In this document: one piece after another, positions 53,634-62,618 of the stretch
How positions within the stretch are numbered: the stretch's first letter is position 1
How the letters are laid out: every line of letters starts with the position of its first letter
The notes under the pieces: generated by a model
Database searches by the model: none
Told to the model about the DNA's origin: nothing
The model's input: only the letters and a program-made list of their open reading frames with translations
Assembly (NCBI RefSeq): GCF_003606385.1
Contig: NZ_CP032514.1
Span: 124,001 to 188,000, forward strand
Length of the DNA: 64,000 nucleotides
DNA from: Actinomyces lilanjuaniae
GTDB taxonomy: Bacteria; Actinomycetota; Actinomycetes; Actinomycetales; Actinomycetaceae
Reading direction: 5' to 3'
Made by a program: the position numbers and the translations under genes

Positions 53634-54655
53634 CGGCGCTCCTCCTCCAGGCTGAGGTAGGCCTCCTCCAGCCCGCCTCCGGCCGGGGCGAAGGACACCA
53701 CCTCGACCCCTGCCTCCAGGGCGCTGCGCAGCAGGCGGGCCGCCGCCGCGTCGTCGGCCACGGCCAGGCGCAGGGCACCTTCCGGGGTGGTCCGTGCCTG
53801 CGGGAGGGACTCCTGCGCCCAGCGTGCCAGCGCGAGGGTGTTGAGCGCCCGCATCCGCCAGGTCCGCTCCAGCGGCACGGGGACGACGGTGCTGCCCTGC
53901 GTCCCGCTCTCCCCGGCTTGCGGGCTGCTGGCCTCCGGTCCCGTCGCCAAGGTCCCTGCCCGGGGTTCCGAAGGCAGCTCTGGCGCGCCTCTCGGAGAGC
54001 CTGTCGGGGAGGACGGGGCCAGGGCGGATCCGTGTGCCATGAAGATGACGCCGTCGACGACCTCTTCCAGCTCTGACAGGATGTGGCTGGAGACCAGGAC
54101 GGTGGTGCCCTGGGAGGCGAGGTCGCGCAGCAGGGTACGCAGGTCGGCCCGGGAGCGGGGGTCCATGCCGGAGGCGGGCTCGTCGAGCAGCAGCACCTGA
54201 GGGCTGTGGACCAGGGCACGGGCCAGGCCCAGGCGCTGCCTCTGACCCAGGGACAGGACCCGCGCGGGGGTGTGGGCCATGTCGGAGAGGTAGACCAGGG
54301 AGAGCATCTGGTCGGCGCGGTCCCGGGCGGTGCGGGAGTCCAGACCCTGGGCGGCGGCAAAGGTCATGAGGATCTCCGTGCAGGTCAGGGAGTCCCAGGT
54401 GCCGAAGGTGTCGGGCATCCACCCCACGGCCCGGTGCACCTCACGTGGCTGGGTGACAGGGTCCAGTCCCGCGACCCTGATGGATCCGGAGTCCGGCCGC
54501 AGCAGGGCGGCCAGCATGAGCAGGAGCGTGGTCTTGCCCGCGCCGTTGGGCCCCACCAGACCGGTCACGCTGCCGCTGGGCACCGAGATGCTCAGCCGAC
54601 TCACCGCAGGCACGGAGTCGAAGGACCGGGTGACCCCGCAGGCCTGGATGCTCAT
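53630..54655 (-). CDS. ABC transporter ATP-binding protein
   Basis: 341 aa from ATG 54655 (MSIQACGVTRSF). Walker A LVGPNGAGKTTLLLML (about residues 35-50), signature VLSLGQRQRLGLARALVHSP, Walker B VLLLDEPASGMDP and the switch His in VLVSSHILSELEEVVDG are all intact. A Ser/Gly/Pro-rich insertion follows (about residues 215-255), then a C-terminal domain ending GGGLEEAYLSLEEERR, as in NatA-like drug or antibiotic exporters. It overlaps the permease start, so the pair forms one exporter. It is divergent from lysC across 220 bp. Confidence 0.9.
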   Translation of the reverse strand: MSIQACGVTRSFDSVPAVSRLSISVPSGSVTGLVGPNGAGKTTLLLMLAALLRPDSGSIRVAGLDPVTQPREVHRAVGWMPDTFGTWDSLTCTEILMTFAAAQGLDSRTARDRADQMLSLVYLSDMAHTPARVLSLGQRQRLGLARALVHSPQVLLLDEPASGMDPRSRADLRTLLRDLASQGTTVLVSSHILSELEEVVDGVIFMAHGSALAPSSPTGSPRGAPELPSEPRAGTLATGPEASSPQAGESGTQGSTVVPVPLERTWRMRALNTLALARWAQESLPQARTTPEGALRLAVADDAAAARLLRSALEAGVEVVSFAPAGGGLEEAYLSLEEERR

Positions 54656-54875
54656 GGACTCATCATATGGCGGGTGCCCCTGCCGACACCCGGGCGTAAC
54701 GGAGGCGACGTAGGCTGTGCCCAGGCCACGCCGCTGTGGGCGCCGTCCGCGGTGAGGGCACTGCAAGCCCTCACACCCCCGGCCGTCCCCGGACGTCCAG
54801 GGACGTACCAGCGCGGCTGCTGCGCCCGCCGCGACGCGGCAGCGCAGGTGGTACCGGACTCGAGGAGCAGCCCGC

Positions 54876-56036
54876 ATGGCACTGGTCGTCCAGAAGTACG
54901 GCGGATCGTCCGTCAGCGACATCGAGGCGATGCGCCGTGTCGCCCGGCGCGTGGTCGCCACGCGTGAGGCAGGAAACACTGTCGTCGTCGTGGTGTCCGC
55001 CATGGGTGACACCACCGACGACCTACTCGACATGGCCGGCGCCCTGACCACGGACCCCCCGGCACGCGAGATGGACATCCTGCTCAGCGCGGGCGAGCGC
55101 ATCTCCATGGCCCTGCTGGCCATGGCGGTGGGGGAGCTGGGCGTGCCGGCCCAGGCCTACACCGGAGCCCAGGCTGGGGTCCTCACCGACTCCCGGTACG
55201 GCCGGGCCTCGATCGTGGGCGTCCTGCCCGAGCGTGTCGCCCGTGCGGTCCAGGCTGGCGCTGTGGCTATCGTGGCGGGCTTCCAGGGGATCAACGAGGT
55301 TGAGGACGTCACCACCCTGGGCCGTGGCGGCTCCGACACCACGGCGGTGGCCCTGGCGGCGGCCCTCAACGCCGACGTGTGCGAGATCTACACCGACGTG
55401 GACGGCCTGTTCACCGCCGACCCGCGCATCGTGCCCACGGCCAGGCGCATCGAGGCCCTGTCCAGCGAGGAGACCCTGGAGCTGGCCGCCCACGGTGCCA
55501 AGATCCTCCACCTGCGGGCCGTGGAGTACGCCCGCCGCTTCGGGGTGCCCCTTCACGTGCGCTCCTCCTTCTCGGACAAGACCGGCACCTGGATCTACGA
55601 CGGTACCCGCCGTGACGTCTTCGTGCCCCCCGTGGTCGCTGCCGGGATCGACGACGTCGTGGCTGCGGACTCAGCTGTCGACTCCGAAGACGCAGCAGTC
55701 TCGGTAGACGCGGTGGCTCCAGCAGTCCCAACAGCCCAAGCCGCAGGCTCGGCTGCTGGTGGCGCTGCCCCGGCTACCCGCCCCGGACGTACGGTCCTGG
55801 ACGGCGCTGCCACCGCTGACGTCGTTGACACCGCCCACCGCCACGCTATCGCCGCCAGGGCCCAGGCCCGCCCCGCCCGTCCGCTAAGGAGGACCCCGTG
55901 GAAGCCCCCGTCATCTCCGGTATCGCCCACGACCGCAGCCAGGACAAGATCACCCTGGTGGGTGTGCCCGACGTCCCCGGCGCAGCCGCCCGTATCTTCG
56001 CCATCGTCGCCGGCGCGGGTACCAACATCGACATGA
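54876..56036 (+). CDS. lysC: Aspartate kinase, catalytic (alpha) part
   Basis: The frame has GAGGAG 7-12 nt before ATG 54876. The catalytic domain is intact: [20 protein letters not shown] at the start, [20 protein letters not shown] then [40 protein letters not shown] and [20 protein letters not shown]. The enzyme phosphorylates aspartate, the first step to lysine, threonine, methionine and diaminopimelate. Between GTWIYDGT and the regulatory ACT domains there is an unusual Ala/Val/Asp-rich linker of about 90 residues. After about codon 340 this frame is out of register and ends at 56036 in spurious Pro/Ser sequence; the ACT domains continue in the overlapping frame. Confidence 0.85.
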   Translation: MALVVQKYGGSSVSDIEAMRRVARRVVATREAGNTVVVVVSAMGDTTDDLLDMAGALTTDPPAREMDILLSAGERISMALLAMAVGELGVPAQAYTGAQAGVLTDSRYGRASIVGVLPERVARAVQAGAVAIVAGFQGINEVEDVTTLGRGGSDTTAVALAAALNADVCEIYTDVDGLFTADPRIVPTARRIEALSSEETLELAAHGAKILHLRAVEYARRFGVPLHVRSSFSDKTGTWIYDGTRRDVFVPPVVAAGIDDVVAADSAVDSEDAAVSVDAVAPAVPTAQAAGSAAGGAAPATRPGRTVLDGAATADVVDTAHRHAIAARAQARPARPLRRTPWKPPSSPVSPTTAARTRSPWWVCPTSPAQPPVSSPSSPARVPTST

Positions 56037-56419
56037 TCGTCCAGGACGTCTCCGCCGAGGGCACCGGGCTGACCAACATCTCCTTCACCTGCCCCGACGG
56101 CGACTCCGCCTCGGCCCGCGCGGCCCTGGAGGCTGCCCAGGCTGAGCTGGGCTTCCGGTCCCTGCACTTCGACCCCAGAATCGGCAAGCTCTCCCTCGTG
56201 GGAGCGGGTATGCGCTCCCACCCGGGGGTCTCCGCCCGGTTCTTCAGCGCGCTCAGCCAGGCGGGTATCAACATCCATATGATCTCTACCTCCGAGATCC
56301 GTCTGTCGGTCGTGGTCGACGACGGTGTCCTCGATGAGGCCGTGCGCGCCGTCCACTCCGCCTTCGGCCTGGACGCCGAGGACACCGAGGCAGTCGTGTA
56401 CGGGGGCACCGGCCGGTGA
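55898..56419 (+). CDS. lysC: Aspartate kinase regulatory (beta) part, two ACT domains
   Basis: 173 aa from GTG 55898, with a strong AAGGAGG (55886-55892) 5 nt upstream. It begins [20 protein letters not shown], the start of the ACT region, and holds two ACT domains ([20 protein letters not shown], then [20 protein letters not shown] and [16 protein letters not shown]). In several actinobacteria lysC makes a separate beta subunit from an internal start, giving an alpha2-beta2 enzyme with lysine/threonine feedback control. Here the beta frame is shifted relative to alpha, so a fused alpha polypeptide cannot be made from this sequence as given. Either a base is missing in the linker or the subunits are truly separate. 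Confidence 0.8.
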   Translation: MEAPVISGIAHDRSQDKITLVGVPDVPGAAARIFAIVAGAGTNIDMIVQDVSAEGTGLTNISFTCPDGDSASARAALEAAQAELGFRSLHFDPRIGKLSLVGAGMRSHPGVSARFFSALSQAGINIHMISTSEIRLSVVVDDGVLDEAVRAVHSAFGLDAEDTEAVVYGGTGR

Positions 56420-56520
56420 GCAGGACCTGCCAGCCTCAGGCAGGCCGTTGCCCCCAGCCTGTACGCCGCCTCTGTACCCGGCCTGCCTCGCCGCGACACC
56501 GCGCCCGCTACGCTCGGTGA

Positions 56521-57639
<1,119 letters not shown>

Positions 57640-57678
57640 GAGCGCCCGGCCCCAGCCGCTTCCGTGCGGTGCCCCGGA

Positions 57679-59019
57679 CTAGGACGCCTCCTGCCAGACG
57701 CGCGGGTCCAGGCCGTACTGGGCGGGTGCTCCCAGGTGCTCACGCAGCGTGGTCCCCTGGTAGTCCTCGTGGAACAGTCCGCGCTCACGCAGGATCGGGA
57801 CCACCTCATCGACAAAGGTGTCGATCCCGTCCTCGTTGACGTCGGGTGACACCCAGAACCCGTCGCAGGCTCCTGCCTCGAACCACTCCTGCATGTAGTC
57901 GGCGACCACACAGGGCGGTCCAACCGGGGTCGGGTGGTAGTCGATGACTCCGTGGGCCAGGATGTCCCGAATGGTCCAGCCCTGCCGAGCCACCTCCAGG
58001 GCGCGCTGGGAGCGCGGGTCGAACCCGCTGGGCCGGGCGTCGGCCAGCTCGGCGTCGGTCAGCGGCCGGTCAACCTGCTCCGGCTCCAGGGGCAGTCCCA
58101 GCATGGCACCCAGGTAGGGGACCCGGCGGGGGGCGCTGACCTCGTCCAGGTGGCGCCTGCGGGCCAGCGCCTCCTCCACGGTGCTGCCGATCAGGGGCAT
58201 GAGTCCGGCGAAGAACTTGACCTCGTCAGGGTTGCGACCGTACCGGTGCGCGGCCTGCCGGGCGGCCCGACGCTGTGCCCGGGCGTCCTCGATAGTGAAG
58301 GCTGCCCCGATGACCCCGCTGGCGTAGCGTCCGGCGATGGTCAGGCCGTACTCCCCGCCCCCGGCGGAGAAGATGACCGGCTGGCCCTGCTCGGACGGCG
58401 GGATAGGCAGCGGTCCCTGTGAGGCGATGTACTCCCCGCGCAGGCCGACCGGGCGGACCTGGTCCAGGTCGACGAAGCGGCCGGAGTCCTTGTCCCGGGT
58501 CCAGGCCTCCTCGCCCCAGCTGCCCCACAGGGCCTGGACGGCCTGGATCACCTCGTGCGCCCGGCCGTAGCGCACGGGGCGCTCGGCGATAGTCTGCCCG
58601 AAGTTGGCGGCGGCGGCTGGGTCCGCGGTGGTCACCGCGTTCCAGCCGAAGCGGCCGTGGGTGGTGACGTCAAGCGCCTTGTACTGGCGGGCGATGTTGT
58701 AGGGCTCGTTGAAGGTGGTGGTGCCAGTGACGACGAACCCGATTCGTGAGGTCTCGCGGGCCAAGGCCGCGACCGTGACCACCGGGTCGATGGTGGCCTG
58801 GGGGATGCCCTCGCCCATGGAGGGCGTGATCGCGAGGTTGTCCGGCAGGAAGAGGAAGTCGATGGTGCCGCGCTCTGCGGCCCGGGCGTAGCGGACCTGT
58901 GCCTCGATGTCGGTGTAGGCGGCTGGGTCCACGCCGGGGGCGCGCCAGGCGTTGGCCTGGGAGCCGTAGCCGGTGCCCAGGTGCATGCCGAGGATCATCT
59001 GTCGTGAGGTCGTGGTCAT
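57679..59019 (-). CDS. LLM-class flavin-dependent monooxygenase (NtaA/SnaA/DszA family)
   Basis: 446 aa. A luciferase-like TIM barrel of the nitrilotriacetate/dibenzothiophene-sulfone monooxygenase type is recognised from MILGMHLGTGYGSQANAWRA, FLFLPDNLAITPSMGEGIPQ, GRFGWNAVTTADPAAAANFG and PVIFSAGGGEYGLTIAGRYA. It uses reduced FMN from a partner reductase and O2 to oxidise an organosulfur or amino-carboxylate compound. The flavin reductase gene lies directly upstream on the same strand, and a divergent TetR regulator sits beyond it, so this is an inducible catabolic or sulfur-scavenging unit. Substrate unknown. Confidence 0.9.
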   Translation of the reverse strand: MTTTSRQMILGMHLGTGYGSQANAWRAPGVDPAAYTDIEAQVRYARAAERGTIDFLFLPDNLAITPSMGEGIPQATIDPVVTVAALARETSRIGFVVTGTTTFNEPYNIARQYKALDVTTHGRFGWNAVTTADPAAAANFGQTIAERPVRYGRAHEVIQAVQALWGSWGEEAWTRDKDSGRFVDLDQVRPVGLRGEYIASQGPLPIPPSEQGQPVIFSAGGGEYGLTIAGRYASGVIGAAFTIEDARAQRRAARQAAHRYGRNPDEVKFFAGLMPLIGSTVEEALARRRHLDEVSAPRRVPYLGAMLGLPLEPEQVDRPLTDAELADARPSGFDPRSQRALEVARQGWTIRDILAHGVIDYHPTPVGPPCVVADYMQEWFEAGACDGFWVSPDVNEDGIDTFVDEVVPILRERGLFHEDYQGTTLREHLGAPAQYGLDPRVWQEAS

Positions 59020-59045
59020 GGTGCTCCTGAGGTGCTGGTCGGTGT

Positions 59046-59542
59046 TCAGGCTGCCAAGTGGTGCAGCCCACGTGCATAGAAGATGAGGGGGTCGACGTCT
59101 CCATCCTGGTCGATCGCCAGGACGCGCATGAGGGCGATGTCGTGGTCCCCGGCCTCAATCACCCTCTCCGGTGCCACGCTCAGGGTGACGGGGGACCCCA
59201 GGAGGGAGGCGTCGTCGTCACGCAGCGCGCACTCCAGCCCGGTGAACCGCTGGGCGCTGGGGCCAGCCAGCTGTGACACCAGCGCGCTGTGCTCGGCGCC
59301 CAGGACGCTGATGCGCAGGAGGGGGGCCTGGCGCAGGCGCGGCCAGGTGGTGGAGGTCCGGGCGAAGGAGACCGACACCAGCGGCGGCTCCAGCGACACC
59401 GAGGTAAAGGAGCTGGCCAGCATGCCAGCGGGGCTCCGTCGTCGTCCACAGCGGTGACCAGCACGATTCCGGTGGGATAGCTGGACAGTGCCCGGCGCAG
59501 GGCCTGGGGTGTGATAGGAGCGGCAGGACGTAGCGGCATCAT
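59046..59542 (-). pseudogene. Flavin reductase (FMN-binding split-barrel), one frameshift
   Basis: The N-terminus (LRRALSSYPTGIVLVTAVDD) and the rest (GMLASSFTSVSLEPPLVSVS, then FARTSTTWPRLRQAPLLRIS and HSALVSQLAGPSAQRF) are in different frames. The junction at about 59430 is a CCCC run one base short; one added C restores a continuous protein of about 165 aa. This family supplies FMNH2 to two-component monooxygenases, matching the LLM gene downstream. Start is one of two adjacent ATGs (59542 or 59539). A probable sequence error rather than decay. Confidence 0.8.
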
Positions 59543-59590
59543 GGGGCTCCATTCGCCTACGATGGTAAGTATCTCCGCAGCAAACAATAT

Positions 59591-59603
59591 GGAGAGGCTC
59601 TCC
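59591..59603. promoter_or_regulatory. Palindrome GGAGAGGCTCTCC, probable TetR operator
   Basis: A perfect 6-1-6 palindrome in the 89-bp divergent region between the flavin reductase gene and the TetR gene, embedded in A+T-rich flanks (AACAATAT and GTTTATCAATG). TetR regulators usually bind such a site to control both directions. Confidence 0.55.
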
Positions 59604-59631
59604 GTTTATCAATGAAGCAGGAGTGTGATCC

Positions 59632-60366
59632 ATGTCTGATCCGGCTCGGCTGGGTGCGCGCGCGGTGTCTGAGAGCGCGCGGCGTCGCGTGCGTGCTGAC
59701 GCGCGGCGGAACCGGGAGAGGATCCTCGTCGTGGCTGAGCAGGTCTTTGCCAGGGAGGGACTCGAGGCCCCGATGGACGTCATCGCCAAGGGTGCCGGGG
59801 TGGGGGCAGGGACTCTCTACCGCCACTTTCCCACCAAGCAGGACCTGCTGAGCGAGATCCTGGAGGCCCGGTTCACCGACCTGGCGCGCAGGCGCCAGGA
59901 GATTGAAGCCGCAGCCGGGTCCTCCGGTGAGGCCCTGGAGCAGTGGCTGGAGGCGGTCGGGGAGTGGATGCGCGCTTATGACGGCCTGCCGCAGCCGCTG
60001 CGGGACGCCTACGTCAGCGGTTCGTCCCCGCTGTCCCCCACCTGCGAGGAAGTGATCGAGATGACGAGAGGCTTCCTGGAGACGGCGCAGCGTGAGGGTG
60101 TGGCGCGTGTCGACGTCGATGCGGCGACGCTCTACCAGGCCGCGCTGGCGTCGGCCTGGGTCGCTGGAGCGGTGGAGGGCGCCCAGAGGGGTGCCGAGGA
60201 CGGCGCTGCGCGCGGTGACGGGACGGTCGGGCGGTGCGACACGGCCGGGCCGGGGCAGGGCGCTGGGGGTGGTGTGGCTTCCGGGAGCGGGAGGGCTGCA
60301 GAAGGGGCGGCGGCCCAGCAGCGGCTCGTCTCACTCATGCGGCGGGGGTGGCAGGAGGCCCGGTAG
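59632..60366 (+). CDS. TetR family transcriptional regulator
   Basis: 244 aa. The N-terminal helix-turn-helix runs from RRNRERILVVAEQVFAREGL through EAPMDVIAKGAGVGAGTLYRHF (residues about 25-67), the TetR pattern ending in the recognition helix GTLYRHFPTKQDLL. The C-terminal ligand domain is helical, with a Gly/Ala/Asp-rich insertion of about 45 residues (EDGAARGDGTVGRC and GAGGGVASGSG) near the end. It is divergent from the reductase-monooxygenase pair with a palindrome between, so it probably represses them. The ATG at 59632 has AGGAGTGTG upstream. Confidence 0.88.
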   Translation: MSDPARLGARAVSESARRRVRADARRNRERILVVAEQVFAREGLEAPMDVIAKGAGVGAGTLYRHFPTKQDLLSEILEARFTDLARRRQEIEAAAGSSGEALEQWLEAVGEWMRAYDGLPQPLRDAYVSGSSPLSPTCEEVIEMTRGFLETAQREGVARVDVDAATLYQAALASAWVAGAVEGAQRGAEDGAARGDGTVGRCDTAGPGQGAGGGVASGSGRAAEGAAAQQRLVSLMRRGWQEAR

Positions 60367-60452
60367 CGAGGTCGGGCCGCCGGGCCTGTGGAATAGGCTG
60401 CCAGCAGGTGATGTTGCGCCAGTCAGAGGAACGCGACTAGAAAGGTTCTCCT

Positions 60453-60848
60453 ATGGCTACCACGAACATCACCGGCGCTGACTTCAAGGACACCATCCAC
60501 GGTGAGGGCATCACTCTGGTGGACTTCTGGGCGTCCTGGTGCGGTCCGTGCATGCGGTTCGGTCCCGTCTACGAGAAGGCCTCGGAGGCCAACCCGGACA
60601 TCACCTTCGCCAAGGTGGACACTGAGGCGGAACAGGGGCTGGCCTCGGCCCTGGGGATCTCCTCTATCCCGACTCTCATGGTCTTCCGTGACGACGTGCT
60701 GGTCTACCGGGAGGCCGGAGCCCTGCCCGCCTCCGCCCTGGACGCTCTCATCACCCAGGTGCGTGAGCTGGACATGGAGGAGGTCAAGGCCAAGATTGCC
60801 GAGGCTGAGAAGTCTGAGGCAAGTCAGGGAGCGTCCCAGGAGGCCTGA
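60453..60848 (+). CDS. trxA: Thioredoxin
   Basis: 131 aa. The active site WASWCGPC has Cys30 and Cys33. The cis-Pro loop is ISSIPTLMVF. The typical thioredoxin core ends near residue 108; the extra 20 residues are a charged helix rich in Lys, Glu and Ser. It reduces protein disulfides in the cytoplasm with NADPH-thioredoxin reductase. AAAGG is 7 nt before the ATG. A strong hairpin follows the stop. Confidence 0.95.
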   Translation: MATTNITGADFKDTIHGEGITLVDFWASWCGPCMRFGPVYEKASEANPDITFAKVDTEAEQGLASALGISSIPTLMVFRDDVLVYREAGALPASALDALITQVRELDMEEVKAKIAEAEKSEASQGASQEA

Positions 60849-60882
60849 TCCAGGTCCAGGAGGCAGAGCCCCGGAAACCTAG

Positions 60883-60928
60883 CAGCGGTCGCTGCCGTGC
60901 CGATGTAGTCGGGCGGCAGCGACCGCTG
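60883..60928 (+). terminator. Hairpin downstream of trxA
   Basis: Perfect 15-bp arms CAGCGGTCGCTGCCG (60883-60897) and CGGCAGCGACCGCTG (60914-60928) with a 16-nt loop, followed by TGTCGTG. It lies 35 nt after the trxA stop. The rest of the 353-bp gap up to gadB (60929-61201) has no gene and should hold the gad promoter, for which I see no clear boxes. Confidence 0.65.
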
Positions 60929-61201
60929 TGTCGTGTCCGGGCTCGTTTGGCTGAGGACGTGCGACAGCGGGAGCAGTGGCTCTGCTCTGGTGGGGAGCGG
61001 TGCAGGCTCCCGGTGCTGGGGTTCTCGGGTCGGGTGCCTCGGAGGTAAAAGAATCGCCAAAGGTGGAGAAGTTGTCGCACCTGGTTTTCGGGACAGCTGA
61101 GTAGGTTGCAAGTTCAGGGTTGTGCCCGCATGTGAGTGGTGCTCGAAACGACGCCGTGGTATTCCATAGGCCTACGTCGTCTACCGAGAGGAGAACTCGA
61201 C

Positions 61202-62608
61202 ATGTCACGGTCAATACTGAACGGTTATACCGGTTCTGATCCGGACAGAAGCGAGCTGAATCCGCTGTTTGCTCGACCTGGGGAGGCGCATGATCTTCCG
61301 AAGTTTCGCCTCCCGGCGTCGGAGGCGCTTCCAGAGACCGCCTACCAGGTGGTCCACGACGAGGCCATGCTCGACGGCAACGCCCGGATGAACCTGGCCA
61401 CCTTCGTCAGCACCTGGATGGACGACCACGCTGGCCGCCTCTACCTGGAGGCGGCTGACAAGAACATGATCGACAAGGACGAGTACCCCAGGACGGCCGA
61501 GATCGAGGCGCGCTGCTGGACGATGCTCGCCGACCTGTGGCACGCCCCGCAGCCCCGGCGCGCTATCGGCACCTCCACGATCGGCTCCTCCGAGGCCTGC
61601 ATGCTCGGTGGCCTCGCCCTCAAGCGCCGGTGGCGCAACGCCCGCCGGGCGGCTGGCAAGCCGGCTGACAGGCCCAACCTCGTCATGTCCAGCGCCGTTC
61701 AGGTGTGCTGGGAGAAGTTCTGCAACTACTGGGACGTGGAGCCGCGCCTGGTCCCGATCAGTGAGGACCACAAGGTCCTCGACGGGTACAGGCTTGAGGA
61801 CTACGTCGACGAGAACACCATCGGCGTCGTGGCGATCATGGGCGTGACCTACACCGGAATGTATGAGCCGGTGGCCAAGATCGCGCAGGCGCTGGACGCT
61901 ATCCAGGAGCGCACAGGACTGGACGTCCCCATTCACGTTGACGCTGCATCGGGAGGAATGATTGCCCCCTTCGTCCAACCAGACCTGGAATGGGACTTCC
62001 GCATTAACCGGGTTGCATCTATCAGTACTTCTGGGCACAAGTATGGACTTGTGTATCCTGGTATCGGGTGGGTTGTGTGGCGTGAGGAGTCTGCGCTGCC
62101 CGAGGAACTGATCTTTGAAGTGTCCTACCTGGGAGGCCAGATGCCGACCTTCGCGCTCAACTTCTCCCGTCCCGGCGCCCAGGTGCTGCTCCAGTACTAC
62201 ATGTTCCTGCGGCTCGGGTTTGACGGCTATCGCAGAGTGCAGGCCAACAGCCGCGACGTCGCCCGCTACCTGGCCGGGGAGATAGCGCAGATGGGTCCCT
62301 TCGAGCTGTGGAACGACGGCTCTGACATCCCGGTGTTCGCCTGGCGGCTGCGCGCCGACCACACGGACCGGTGGAACCTCTACGACCTGTCCGACCGGCT
62401 GCGGATGAAGGGCTGGCTGGTTCCGGCCTACCCGATGCCGGACAACCTCGCTGACCTCACCGTGCAGCGTATCGTCGTGCGTAACGGGCTCAGCCGTGAC
62501 CTGGCCGACGCTCTCCTTGAGGACATGCGTGCCGAGGTCACCTACCTCGATCGGCTCGGCGGTCCTCTGCCCCATGTGGAAGGCCGCCCGGCGGCCTTCC
62601 ACCACTGA
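61202..62608 (+). CDS. gadB: Glutamate decarboxylase
   Basis: 468 aa from ATG 61202, with GAGGAGAA 8-10 nt upstream; the in-frame extension to 61136 lacks a ribosome site. PLP-dependent fold type I enzyme: IGTSTIGSSEACMLGGLALK, HVDAASGGMIAPFVQPDLEW and PLP-Lys in ISTSGHKYGLVYPGIGWVVW. Near-full length including the C-terminal region that binds the PLP-aldimine lid at neutral pH (GPLPHVEGRPAAFHH). It converts glutamate to GABA, consuming a proton. gadC follows 10 nt later, making the classic acid-resistance pair. Confidence 0.96.
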   Translation: MSRSILNGYTGSDPDRSELNPLFARPGEAHDLPKFRLPASEALPETAYQVVHDEAMLDGNARMNLATFVSTWMDDHAGRLYLEAADKNMIDKDEYPRTAEIEARCWTMLADLWHAPQPRRAIGTSTIGSSEACMLGGLALKRRWRNARRAAGKPADRPNLVMSSAVQVCWEKFCNYWDVEPRLVPISEDHKVLDGYRLEDYVDENTIGVVAIMGVTYTGMYEPVAKIAQALDAIQERTGLDVPIHVDAASGGMIAPFVQPDLEWDFRINRVASISTSGHKYGLVYPGIGWVVWREESALPEELIFEVSYLGGQMPTFALNFSRPGAQVLLQYYMFLRLGFDGYRRVQANSRDVARYLAGEIAQMGPFELWNDGSDIPVFAWRLRADHTDRWNLYDLSDRLRMKGWLVPAYPMPDNLADLTVQRIVVRNGLSRDLADALLEDMRAEVTYLDRLGGPLPHVEGRPAAFHH

Positions 62609-62618
62609 GGAGGCTGAC

